From DATCHW01 sp036508135 (GTDB taxonomy: Bacteria > Bacteroidota > Ignavibacteria > Tepidaquicellales > Tepidaquicellaceae), in assembly GCA_036508135.1 (NCBI GenBank), contig DATCHW010000101.1, forward strand, positions 1 through 5,311: DNA of 5,311 nucleotides, read 5' to 3'. This document shows, piece by piece, positions 1-5,311 of the stretch. The position numbers and the translations under genes were made by a program. The notes under the pieces were generated by a model, which was given only the letters and a program-made list of their open reading frames with translations, ran no database searches and was not told where the DNA came from. Every line of letters begins with the position of its first letter. Position 1 is the first letter of the stretch.

Positions 1-43
1 TATTAATTTGAGTTTAAAACCAGTTTGAATTATAAATTTAATT

Positions 44-54
44 AAAGGAGGTGA
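44..54 (+). promoter_or_regulatory. Perfect Shine-Dalgarno sequence ahead of a very short reading frame
   Basis: The 11 bases AAAGGAGGTGA are fully complementary to the conserved 3' end of bacterial 16S rRNA (TCACCTCCTTT). An ATG follows at 56, with four bases between the AGGAGG core and the start codon. This is far stronger than anything in front of the two larger genes downstream, so a real translation start at 56 is likely even though the frame it opens is tiny. The match is seen directly; use as a ribosome-binding site is inferred. Confidence 0.55.
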
Positions 55-55
55 A

Positions 56-91
56 ATGGATACGCCGCCCGTTGCATTAAAAAGGGATTAG
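56..91 (+). CDS. 11-residue leader peptide or front of a frameshifted small protein
   Basis: The frame reads MDTPPVALKRD and stops at TAG 89-91. It is supported mainly by the perfect Shine-Dalgarno immediately upstream. The peptide has no run of one amino acid that would suggest attenuation control. A run of five A (79-83) followed by GGG lies just before the stop. Removing one base there would join this frame to an open frame running to TAA 165-167, giving a basic 36-residue peptide that ends in KAKEPYNK. It could therefore be a true leader peptide, the front of a small gene broken by a one-base insertion, or a chance frame beside a strong ribosome-binding site. I do not recognise the sequence and assign no function. 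Confidence 0.25.
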   Translation: MDTPPVALKRD

Positions 92-126
92 AAAAGAAAG
101 AACTTTATATTTAACTTTACGAGGTG

Positions 127-154
127 TCCGTCTTAACGGAAAGGCAAAAGAGCC
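127..154 (+). other. Two small adjacent hairpins in the leader of the lipoprotein gene
   Basis: TCCGT at 127-131 pairs with ACGGA at 136-140 around the four-base loop CTTA. Immediately after, GGC at 143-145 pairs with GCC at 152-154 around a six-base loop. The second stem is only three pairs and is weak alone. The pair lies about 90 bases before the chosen start of the lipoprotein gene. No T-run follows, so it is not a terminator, and it matches no riboswitch class I can name. The same bases also lie in the open frame ending at 167, so they may simply be coding sequence. Confidence 0.25.
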
Positions 155-241
155 ATACAATAAGTAATATGAATTAAAGTTATGATATTTTCCGTCCCTC
201 AAAATAGGAATTTGAAAAATTTTAAGATTAAGAAAATCATT

Positions 242-1336
242 ATGAAAAAATCCATTTTTTCCATTACGGTATATATATTAGTTCTATATCTGATTATATC
301 ATTAATTTCCTGTAATAAGGAGAATCCGATTACTCCACCACCGCCGCCTGTAACTGTTGACACATCGGACCAATATATATGGACAGATGTAGGTTTCGGA
401 GAAATGCTTAAAGCTTATGCGGCTGATACAAACAGGATATATCTTTTTTATTTGTTTAATACGTATGTAGCAGATGGTTATACATATAAGAGGGTCTATT
501 TTGCAAACCCGCAATTTATAGCAAGAAATGCTATGAATTCTCCAGATGGCTCAACATATTTCCTCGGCTTCAATTATAGAAATCTATGGGCTTATCCCGC
601 TATAGAGAAATTGCAAAATGGAATATTTACCGAAACTTATGAAGCATCATCTGATACAAATAATTCCGGATTTGGTTCAATGGTATTTGAAGATGATAAC
701 AATGCTTGGTTAACAATAGGGATTGGTTGTAGTTCCTTTTATCATTTCAGTTCAGGTAATTTTAAAGAATACAAATTAGATACTAATCTTCTAAACATTT
801 ATGTTTTTAAACAGAATAATATTATATATTTATTTGGTAATAGTATATTGAGTAATGACCCATCCAGTATGACTTTAAATTCTTATAAATATCAAAATAA
901 TGACTTTGAATTGTTGTCAATTGATACGATGCCTGAACAGGGATATTTAAAATCTATGCTTATCTTCCAGACAAGCAACAATAATTTAATATTAAATGGA
1001 ACTAATGTATTAAAATATTTCAATGGAAGAAACTGGCTCATTTTAATTCCTCAGCCATTTTCTATTATTTGGGAGATTGGTGGCTATAATAAAGACTCTT
1101 TAATTGTTTTAGCAGAACCAATTGGAGAATATTTAAGAATTCATACATGGAATGGGAAATTCTGGAATGACGAAGATTCGGCAAATGCAATAATTAGAAG
1201 ACGTGTTATACATTTTGATAATACGGCAGGTCCTCTGAATATTAAAATGCTATACGATAAAGTATTTATACCGGTTACAGACAATCAAAATTCTGGTGTA
1301 TTGATTGGTCAAAAGAAAAAAAAATTAAAAAAATAA
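242..1336 (+). CDS. Secreted lipoprotein with propeller-like repeats, function unknown
   Basis: The product is 364 residues. I chose the ATG at 242 over the in-frame ATG at 182 because it gives a textbook lipoprotein signal: MKK, a hydrophobic stretch at residues 8-22, and the lipobox L21-I-S-C24, so C24 should be lipidated by signal peptidase II. The residue after C24 is Asn, not Asp. A proline run (TPPPPP, 31-36) follows as a tether. The mature part has a recurring short motif, hydrophobic-x-(K/H/T)-aromatic or Leu-x-(N/S/G)-(G/N)-x-(F/W), near residues 121-129, 166-174, 214-222, 246-255 and 289-298. Spacing is about 32-48 residues, which suggests a beta-propeller; this is inferred. No catalytic motif or T9SS sorting domain is seen. 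The tail is unusually basic (QKKKKLKK) and comes from an A-rich tract. No clear ribosome-binding site is present. The next gene starts 16 bases downstream, so co-transcription is likely. I do not recognise the family. Confidence 0.85.
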   Translation: MKKSIFSITVYILVLYLIISLISCNKENPITPPPPPVTVDTSDQYIWTDVGFGEMLKAYAADTNRIYLFYLFNTYVADGYTYKRVYFANPQFIARNAMNSPDGSTYFLGFNYRNLWAYPAIEKLQNGIFTETYEASSDTNNSGFGSMVFEDDNNAWLTIGIGCSSFYHFSSGNFKEYKLDTNLLNIYVFKQNNIIYLFGNSILSNDPSSMTLNSYKYQNNDFELLSIDTMPEQGYLKSMLIFQTSNNNLILNGTNVLKYFNGRNWLILIPQPFSIIWEIGGYNKDSLIVLAEPIGEYLRIHTWNGKFWNDEDSANAIIRRRVIHFDNTAGPLNIKMLYDKVFIPVTDNQNSGVLIGQKKKKLKK

Positions 1337-1352
1337 AATTAAAAATAAAAAT

Positions 1353-2069
1353 ATGAAGAAATTAATTATTTTAATAATTGTGATAACATCAATAAAATTA
1401 TTTGCCCAGGATAATAATTGGGTATCAAATGATATTTACAGCTCTAATGTTAAAGCATCGAGCCCAAATATCTGTTTTATAAATGCAAATACAGGTTATA
1501 CTGTACTTACTTTTCATCCTACTAGTAATTATTTCAGTTTATTTAAAACAACAAACGGTGGAATTAATTGGTATTATTCTTTCCAAGAATTTACAAATAC
1601 GAATCATGAAGGGGCACCTAATATTTTTTTCTTAAATGAAAACATAGGTTTTGTTACAAATCATTATTTTTCTGGGACAACGTCATGCATTAATTTATGG
1701 AAAACCACTAATGCAGGTGTTATCTGGCAATCACTTAATACAATTTATAGTAATACCAATGGAGTTGGAAATTCAGTATCTCGAATAAAATTTATAAATA
1801 ATAATACTGGATTTATTAATACAGAGACACAGATACTAAAAACAACTGATGGTGGAAATCATTTTTATGTTAAACTTGATTTATATGACCCAAACAATAT
1901 AAAAAAAAGAAGAATTAATGATTTCAAGATAAATGATTTTGGGATTATTTATACGGGGGGAGAAGTTAAAGTTAATGAAATTAATTACCCGATATTATAT
2001 ATGAGTACAGATTATGGTGAAAATTTCAATGCAATTTTAGATGGAGGTCAAAATATCAAACGGGAGTAA
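1353..2069 (+). CDS. Exported Ycf48/BNR-like propeller protein, 5' part of a frameshifted T9SS gene
   Basis: The frame encodes 238 residues starting with a Sec signal peptide: MKK, hydrophobic core 4-14, and probable cleavage after LFA (residue 18), leaving Gln at the mature N-terminus as is common in this phylum. Four blades of the Ycf48/BNR type follow. Each has a strand like 'F-(I/L)-N-x-N-x-G-(F/Y)' (39-52, 90-103, 144-157, and a weaker one at 190-203), then a 'K-T-T-(N/D)-(G/A)-G-x-x-W' turn (KTTNGGINW at 65-73, KTTNAGVIW at 117-125, KTTDGGNHF at 163-171, STDYGENF at 218-225). The frame stops abruptly after the fourth blade with GQNIKRE, which is not a natural domain end, and there is no sorting domain. 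It starts 16 bases after the lipoprotein gene with no visible Shine-Dalgarno. I read it as the N-terminal part of the same protein as 2090-4939. If the break is real rather than a sequence error, this would be a secreted fragment unlikely to be retained at the surface. Confidence 0.85.
   Translation: MKKLIILIIVITSIKLFAQDNNWVSNDIYSSNVKASSPNICFINANTGYTVLTFHPTSNYFSLFKTTNGGINWYYSFQEFTNTNHEGAPNIFFLNENIGFVTNHYFSGTTSCINLWKTTNAGVIWQSLNTIYSNTNGVGNSVSRIKFINNNTGFINTETQILKTTDGGNHFYVKLDLYDPNNIKKRRINDFKINDFGIIYTGGEVKVNEINYPILYMSTDYGENFNAILDGGQNIKRE
2021..2066 (+). other. Interval containing the one-base frameshift joining the two halves
   Basis: The upstream frame runs to TAA 2067-2069. The downstream frame has been open since the TGA at 2018-2020. 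A shift of -1 (one base missing from the present sequence) anywhere in between joins them without a stop. The run AAAA at 2050-2053 and GGG at 2062-2064 are the likeliest sites. Adding one A at 2050-2053 gives a reading that passes through GQKYQTGVIQSL into the downstream protein. That segment, upstream of the apparent ATG at 2090, reads like another propeller strand. No canonical X-XXY-YYZ slippery heptamer is in the right register, so programmed frameshifting is unlikely. Confidence 0.75.
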
Positions 2070-2089
2070 TACAAAGTCTATGTTTTCAC

Positions 2090-4939
2090 ATGAATAATGA
2101 ATTAATATTATTGACTCAAAAAGCAGATGAAAGTTACCATTTTTATAAGTATATAGATAATAATTTTGAGCAATTAACTTCATTTCATGAACAAAATGTG
2201 CATATTGATATTTGTTCGTCAACGAGTGGTGATTTATATGCTTCAGAATTTTCAAAGCCTCAATATTATTGGGAAGACATTCATGAATATGTTTATAGCA
2301 GCTCTGATATTGGTAATACTTGGATTCAAGATTTTGACTTGGTAAGACCTTATGCTGGCTATAGTATGAATAAATTAAATAATATAAAAGATATAGTTTC
2401 TTATTCCGTAATGAATTATAATAATAATTTGATTTTTCGATTTAGGAAACTTGATATGCTATTAAAAATTTATGCCGAAACAAATTCAATACCCGGAAGA
2501 ATTTTAAGTGTTAATGGGTCTGAACCTATAGACATAGCACAGGGAGGAACACAATATCCTATAAAAGGAGGAACAGCAACACTAAATGCAGAATTAGATA
2601 ATGGAACAGATAGAATTTTTTATAAATGGAATGATAATTCTGTAAATCCAAATAATCAAAATTATTATTTTGATACCAAAGGAGAAATTTCTGCAATTTA
2701 TAAAACAAAACTATTATCTACAGATGTAAAGGCGATTAGTAATGTTTCACAAACTAAATCATTTAGAGATAGTGTCAATATGTGGCTTTATGAAATTCAC
2801 CAATCTATTGGGGGAATATTCTATTCACATAATATTACTCCAAATGGTGAACTTACGAGGGAATTTGTAGTAAATGGAGGTGAACGTTATAGTAGTCAAT
2901 TTCCCAATGATAAAACTGCAGATGGTAATAAAAATCCTTCAATTTGTCGGATAAGACATTTTGGAAGTGCACAAAAATCTCTATATGATGCGTATTTAGT
3001 TGCAGCTACATGGGAAAGATATAATATAAGTAATAACAAAGAACAAATTTTCGGAGCGATAAGAGTTAATTCAACAGGAAATCCTTTTTTAAGATATGGC
3101 ACATATCCAAATGACCCAAATGGAAAAAATTCAGGAATTCTTAGAGAATTTGATGCCCTTAATGGTTTTGATTCAAAACCGGAAATTATTGCTGCATTTT
3201 ATCATTCGCAAAATACGTACGATGATCATCCATACGATTATTTTTATATTATTCCTCATTTGGAACCGGCAAGCAATGGAAATAAACTCGCGGTTACTGT
3301 AAGATATAAAAATGGTTCTGCATATGAGCAAAATCTTATGATAAACGAACCTCAGGATAACACTTTCATACTCGAATCCGACGGAGTTTTAGACTTTGCA
3401 GTTGAAGGTTCACAATATGATTACATAACAAATGCAAACCAACCTTATTTTTATTTGCATTTCGCATATAAAAAAGGAGATGATATTTTATATCGAAGAG
3501 AGAAATTTATTTTAAACTTTTCATACAATCCACCAAGAATTGATAGATATTATGATGACGAATGGTATGAGAACGGTGGTGATTATTATATTTTTAATCT
3601 TAGTGAAGCTTCCGATGTTGAAAGAGTAAGTCCGGATATTTCTTTAAAAAATGGAAAACCAATTGTCACTTATCGTGGCAAGATATATCACCAGGAAATA
3701 GTACATTATGAAGAAAGTGAAGACCAAATGTTATCATATTATACATATCCTGTATATATCCGGTCTCAAATAGATAATACAAACTGGGGAGTTTCGAGTG
3801 CCTATTCTTCTACTTCAGTGCAAAATTATCCTGATGTTGAAGGTTCAAAAGATGCGGGAGCATACATAATCAATTTTCAGCGAAGCAATGTATTTAAGAA
3901 ATTTGTGAAAATTGACAATTTAAACAGTCATTATTGTAATCCCGAAGATTTTGCCGGAAGCGATGCAAAAATTGCAAAAGGTTCATTCAGAGGAACTACA
4001 GGAGCTTATTCATATCCGACATTATTGACTTTATCAAACCCTGAAAATTCAAAATATACATTAGGTGTACAAAACTTTAGTATTAGTAATAATACTACAA
4101 GCAATCAGGATGGGTTTAGCAACCTGAACGGTTTAATACAGAAAAATAATACTGATTATTTATTTAACTTAGGACCAATCTTCGTTAGCAACACAACCGC
4201 TGGATTTGGCGATGATAATTCATCGGTAACTATACAAAATCCCGTTGATTTTAACGATAATATGATATCAAAAGGATTTCTATTAAGTAATAATGATACA
4301 TTAATAATAGGCGCTATGGGTCATTACTTATCTATCAACCAGCAGGTACCGGAACCTATGAAATATCATGTGAACCTTGTAAACAAATCTTCAGGACAAT
4401 TATTAAGAGAATTATTCCGCGATACGGTAAAAGTTGAAGATTCTGTAAATCTTGAGTTTTTACGAGGATATATTATCAAAGGAATCGCAAACGGCAGTGA
4501 TAGTTTCTATGTTCAGTTGCTCGTTGATCCGGCGGATGCAATAAGTGACACTTACGATTTATGCGGTGTTTATCAGGATGATGCGGTTGCCGGAGATAAC
4601 ATGTCGTCGGGATACAAAACAAAAGTATTCTTTGAAAATCAATCTCTTCAAAATAATATTGTCAACAATATCCCAAAATCTTTTGAATTATCACAAAATT
4701 ATCCGAATCCATTTAACCCGATTACTACAATAAAATATGCATTACCGAAGAATGAATTTGTAACAATAAAGATTTATGATATTACGGGACGAGAAATAAT
4801 TCAACTCGTAAATGAGTACAAACAAGCAGGATATTATTCAGTTAATTTCAACGGAAGCAATCTCGCAAGTGGCGTATATTTCTACAGGATTCAGGCAGGA
4901 GATTTTATGGGTGTGAAAAGGATGATAATGATCAAATAA
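2090..4939 (+). CDS. Large T9SS-secreted multidomain protein, 3' part of the frameshifted gene
   Basis: The 949-residue frame has no signal peptide and no ribosome-binding site at 2090, so the ATG there is probably an internal Met. Residues 1-80 continue the BNR-type propeller (SSSDIGNTW, 70-78). Residues about 125-206 resemble a divergent InlB B-repeat or similar beta-module (FYKWNDNSVNP at 167-177, ending ISAIYK). Residues about 215-850 are beta-rich and recur with short 'x-P-x-(I/V/L)' strands (NPSI 282-285, KPEI 373-376, SPDI 514-517, YPDV 590-593, YPTL 652-655) followed by hydrophobic strands, which hints at a second propeller. Residues 864-949 are a type A T9SS sorting domain: QNYPNPFNP (869-877), DITGRE (887-892), SGVYFYR (927-933) and the final KRMIMIK. 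In this family the domain targets the protein through the T9SS outer-membrane translocon and is usually removed at the surface. No catalytic residues are recognisable. An adhesin, matrix or sensing role is possible but not shown. A terminator follows 23 bases later. Confidence 0.88.
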   Translation: MNNELILLTQKADESYHFYKYIDNNFEQLTSFHEQNVHIDICSSTSGDLYASEFSKPQYYWEDIHEYVYSSSDIGNTWIQDFDLVRPYAGYSMNKLNNIKDIVSYSVMNYNNNLIFRFRKLDMLLKIYAETNSIPGRILSVNGSEPIDIAQGGTQYPIKGGTATLNAELDNGTDRIFYKWNDNSVNPNNQNYYFDTKGEISAIYKTKLLSTDVKAISNVSQTKSFRDSVNMWLYEIHQSIGGIFYSHNITPNGELTREFVVNGGERYSSQFPNDKTADGNKNPSICRIRHFGSAQKSLYDAYLVAATWERYNISNNKEQIFGAIRVNSTGNPFLRYGTYPNDPNGKNSGILREFDALNGFDSKPEIIAAFYHSQNTYDDHPYDYFYIIPHLEPASNGNKLAVTVRYKNGSAYEQNLMINEPQDNTFILESDGVLDFAVEGSQYDYITNANQPYFYLHFAYKKGDDILYRREKFILNFSYNPPRIDRYYDDEWYENGGDYYIFNLSEASDVERVSPDISLKNGKPIVTYRGKIYHQEIVHYEESEDQMLSYYTYPVYIRSQIDNTNWGVSSAYSSTSVQNYPDVEGSKDAGAYIINFQRSNVFKKFVKIDNLNSHYCNPEDFAGSDAKIAKGSFRGTTGAYSYPTLLTLSNPENSKYTLGVQNFSISNNTTSNQDGFSNLNGLIQKNNTDYLFNLGPIFVSNTTAGFGDDNSSVTIQNPVDFNDNMISKGFLLSNNDTLIIGAMGHYLSINQQVPEPMKYHVNLVNKSSGQLLRELFRDTVKVEDSVNLEFLRGYIIKGIANGSDSFYVQLLVDPADAISDTYDLCGVYQDDAVAGDNMSSGYKTKVFFENQSLQNNIVNNIPKSFELSQNYPNPFNPITTIKYALPKNEFVTIKIYDITGREIIQLVNEYKQAGYYSVNFNGSNLASGVYFYRIQAGDFMGVKRMIMIK

Positions 4940-4962
4940 AAATTCGTTTTATTTTAATTTTG

Positions 4963-4995
4963 AAAGCCGGGGGGTTTTACTTCCGGCTTTTTTTT
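4963..4995 (+). terminator. Rho-independent terminator of the lipoprotein-T9SS operon
   Basis: AAAGCCGG at 4963-4970 pairs perfectly with CCGGCTTT at 4983-4990. The loop is 12 bases, and two extra G-T pairs can shorten it. An uninterrupted run of eight T (4988-4995) follows the GC core, the first three of which also belong to the stem. It begins 23 bases after the TAA of the T9SS gene. This is a standard intrinsic terminator and marks the end of the transcription unit. Confidence 0.9.
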
Positions 4996-5165
4996 GTAAA
5001 AAAATATCAGCGGTTTACCCTCTTAACGAATCACCTTACTTGTCTAGAGCCCTCAACAATTCGAAAAGGATAAATTTTTCCCGAAAAACCTCAATATAAA
5101 TTAAAAAAATCATTAATTTTCATGGCAAAACCCGTAAAAAATATTTACAAACTAAACAATTAATT

Positions 5166-5194
5166 ATTACAAGTTAACGCAATATTTATATAAA
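5166..5194 (+). promoter_or_regulatory. Candidate sigma70-like promoter for the gene at 5287
   Basis: ATTACA at 5166-5171 (four of six matches to TTGACA) lies 17 bases before TATAAA at 5189-5194 (five of six matches to TATAAT). Transcription would start near 5201, leaving an untranslated leader of about 86 bases that contains the inverted repeat at 5211-5246. The surroundings are so AT-rich that such matches arise easily by chance, and organisms of this group may use a different promoter consensus. This is a placement suggestion only. Confidence 0.25.
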
Positions 5195-5210
5195 ATAAAG
5201 GGGATAAAAC

Positions 5211-5246
5211 CGTAAAAAAAACGAAGTGTATCAGTTTTTTTCTACG
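5211..5246 (+). repeat. Inverted repeat (12-pair stem) in the leader of the next gene
   Basis: CGTAAAAAAAAC at 5211-5222 pairs with GTTTTTTTCTACG at 5234-5246. All twelve pairs form, with a single bulged C at 5242, around an 11-base loop (5223-5233). The stem is mostly A-T. It ends 40 bases before the start codon at 5287. It could be a 5' stabilising hairpin, a protein-binding site or a simple A/T-rich palindrome. The 7-T arm is followed by CTACG rather than ending the structure, so it is not a conventional terminator. Confidence 0.45.
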
Positions 5247-5273
5247 ATAGTATCTTCTTATGTTCACCAAAAA

Positions 5274-5279
5274 AAGGAG
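5274..5279 (+). promoter_or_regulatory. Strong ribosome-binding site for the gene at 5287
   Basis: AAGGAG at 5274-5279 is followed after seven bases by ATG at 5287. This is an optimal Shine-Dalgarno and spacing, and it fixes the start of the truncated gene at the window end. Confidence 0.75.
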
Positions 5280-5286
5280 ATCTGTT

Positions 5287-5311
5287 ATGAAAAAACTTAT
5301 TTTTACAATTA
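5287..5311 (+). CDS. Start of an exported protein, cut off by the window end
   Basis: Only eight codons are present, reading MKKLIFTI. The two lysines followed by hydrophobic residues look like the beginning of a Sec signal peptide, similar to the MKKLIILI start of the gene at 1353. A strong ribosome-binding site seven bases upstream supports this start. Nothing can be said about function. A terminator and about 290 gene-free bases separate it from the preceding operon, so it is probably transcribed separately. Confidence 0.65.

Larger units (their letters stand above)
4996..5286. other. Gene-free AT-rich intergenic region
   Basis: The 291 bases between the terminator and the next gene contain no convincing reading frame on either strand and no tRNA or ribosomal RNA sequence. 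The part from about 5011 to 5060 is less AT-rich than the rest but shows no strong pairing. The right half carries a candidate promoter, a long A/T inverted repeat and the ribosome-binding site of the next gene, each listed separately. It most likely holds the promoter and 5' untranslated region of the gene at 5287. Confidence 0.6.

Noticed and set aside
1..43. Promoter for the operon at the left edge
   Set aside because: Elements such as TTTG at 24-27 and A/T boxes at 31-42 are present, but no pair has both correct sequence and spacing for either the Bacteroidota-type (TTTG/TAnnTTTG) or the sigma70-type consensus.
44..60. Antisense fragment of the 16S rRNA 3' end
   Set aside because: The complementarity stops after the 11-base anti-Shine-Dalgarno region. 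The following bases do not match the conserved helix preceding it, so this is a ribosome-binding site and not a rRNA remnant.
182..241. Upstream in-frame ATG at 182 as the start of the lipoprotein gene
   Set aside because: It would add 20 residues, mostly polar and basic, in front of a complete lipoprotein signal peptide beginning at 242. It has no ribosome-binding site either, so 242 is preferred.
302..514. Minus-strand reading frame inside the lipoprotein gene
   Set aside because: It lies opposite a well-supported gene, has no recognisable domain, and is explained as a shadow of the coding strand. The same holds for minus-strand frames at 2037-2255 and 2896-3102 and for plus-strand frames at 3096-3302 and 4545-4733.
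2021..2066. Programmed -1 ribosomal frameshift
   Set aside because: No X-XXY-YYZ heptamer occurs in the register of the upstream frame, and no obvious stable hairpin or pseudoknot was noticed just downstream. Mutation or sequence error is more likely.
131..5028. Shared 8-mer TCTTAACG in the leader (131-138) and downstream of the terminator (5021-5028)
   Set aside because: Eight-base repeats are expected many times by chance in a 5.3 kb AT-rich window, and the flanks do not match.
5056..5090. Possible hairpin TTCG...CGAA with A/T interior
   Set aside because: The arms pair for only four bases before two mismatches and wobble pairs, which is expected by chance in A/T-rich sequence.
1..5311. 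CRISPR arrays, tRNAs, insertion sequences, toxin-antitoxin or defence genes
   Set aside because: No regularly spaced direct repeats, cloverleaf sequences, terminal inverted repeats, transposase motifs or defence-associated catalytic motifs were found on either strand.

Overview
The window is AT-rich (roughly 30% GC by eye). Its most diagnostic feature is a C-terminal type IX secretion (T9SS, Por secretion) sorting domain of the 'QNYPNPFNP' type at the end of the largest reading frame. That variant is typical of the Ignavibacteria/Chlorobi/Calditrichia side of the Bacteroidota superphylum. Perfect Shine-Dalgarno sequences at both ends of the window fit Ignavibacteria-like organisms better than typical Bacteroidia. 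No lineage can be assigned with certainty without a search.

Layout, all on the + strand. Positions 1-241 form a leader. It holds an almost perfect ribosome-binding site, a very short reading frame that may be the front of a frameshifted 36-residue peptide, and two small adjacent hairpins. Positions 242-1336 encode a lipoprotein with a clear lipobox and a recurring short aromatic motif that suggests a beta-propeller. After 16 bases, positions 1353-2069 encode a signal peptide plus four Ycf48/BNR-like propeller blades. Positions 2090-4939 encode the continuation: a fifth BNR-like blade, an InlB-B-repeat-like module, a long beta-rich region and the T9SS sorting domain. A rho-independent terminator follows at 4963-4995. 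A gene-free stretch then leads to the start of another exported protein at 5287, which the window end cuts off.

The central reading is that 1353-2069 and 2090-4939 are one gene broken by a single-base frameshift between 2021 and 2066. The first part has the signal peptide but no sorting domain. The second has the sorting domain but no signal peptide and no ribosome-binding site. The propeller repeat also runs across the break. The restored product would be about 1195 residues: a large secreted or surface-attached protein exported by Sec and then T9SS. With the lipoprotein just upstream it probably forms a small cell-envelope operon. No enzyme active site, defence system, mobile element, tRNA, rRNA or CRISPR array is visible.
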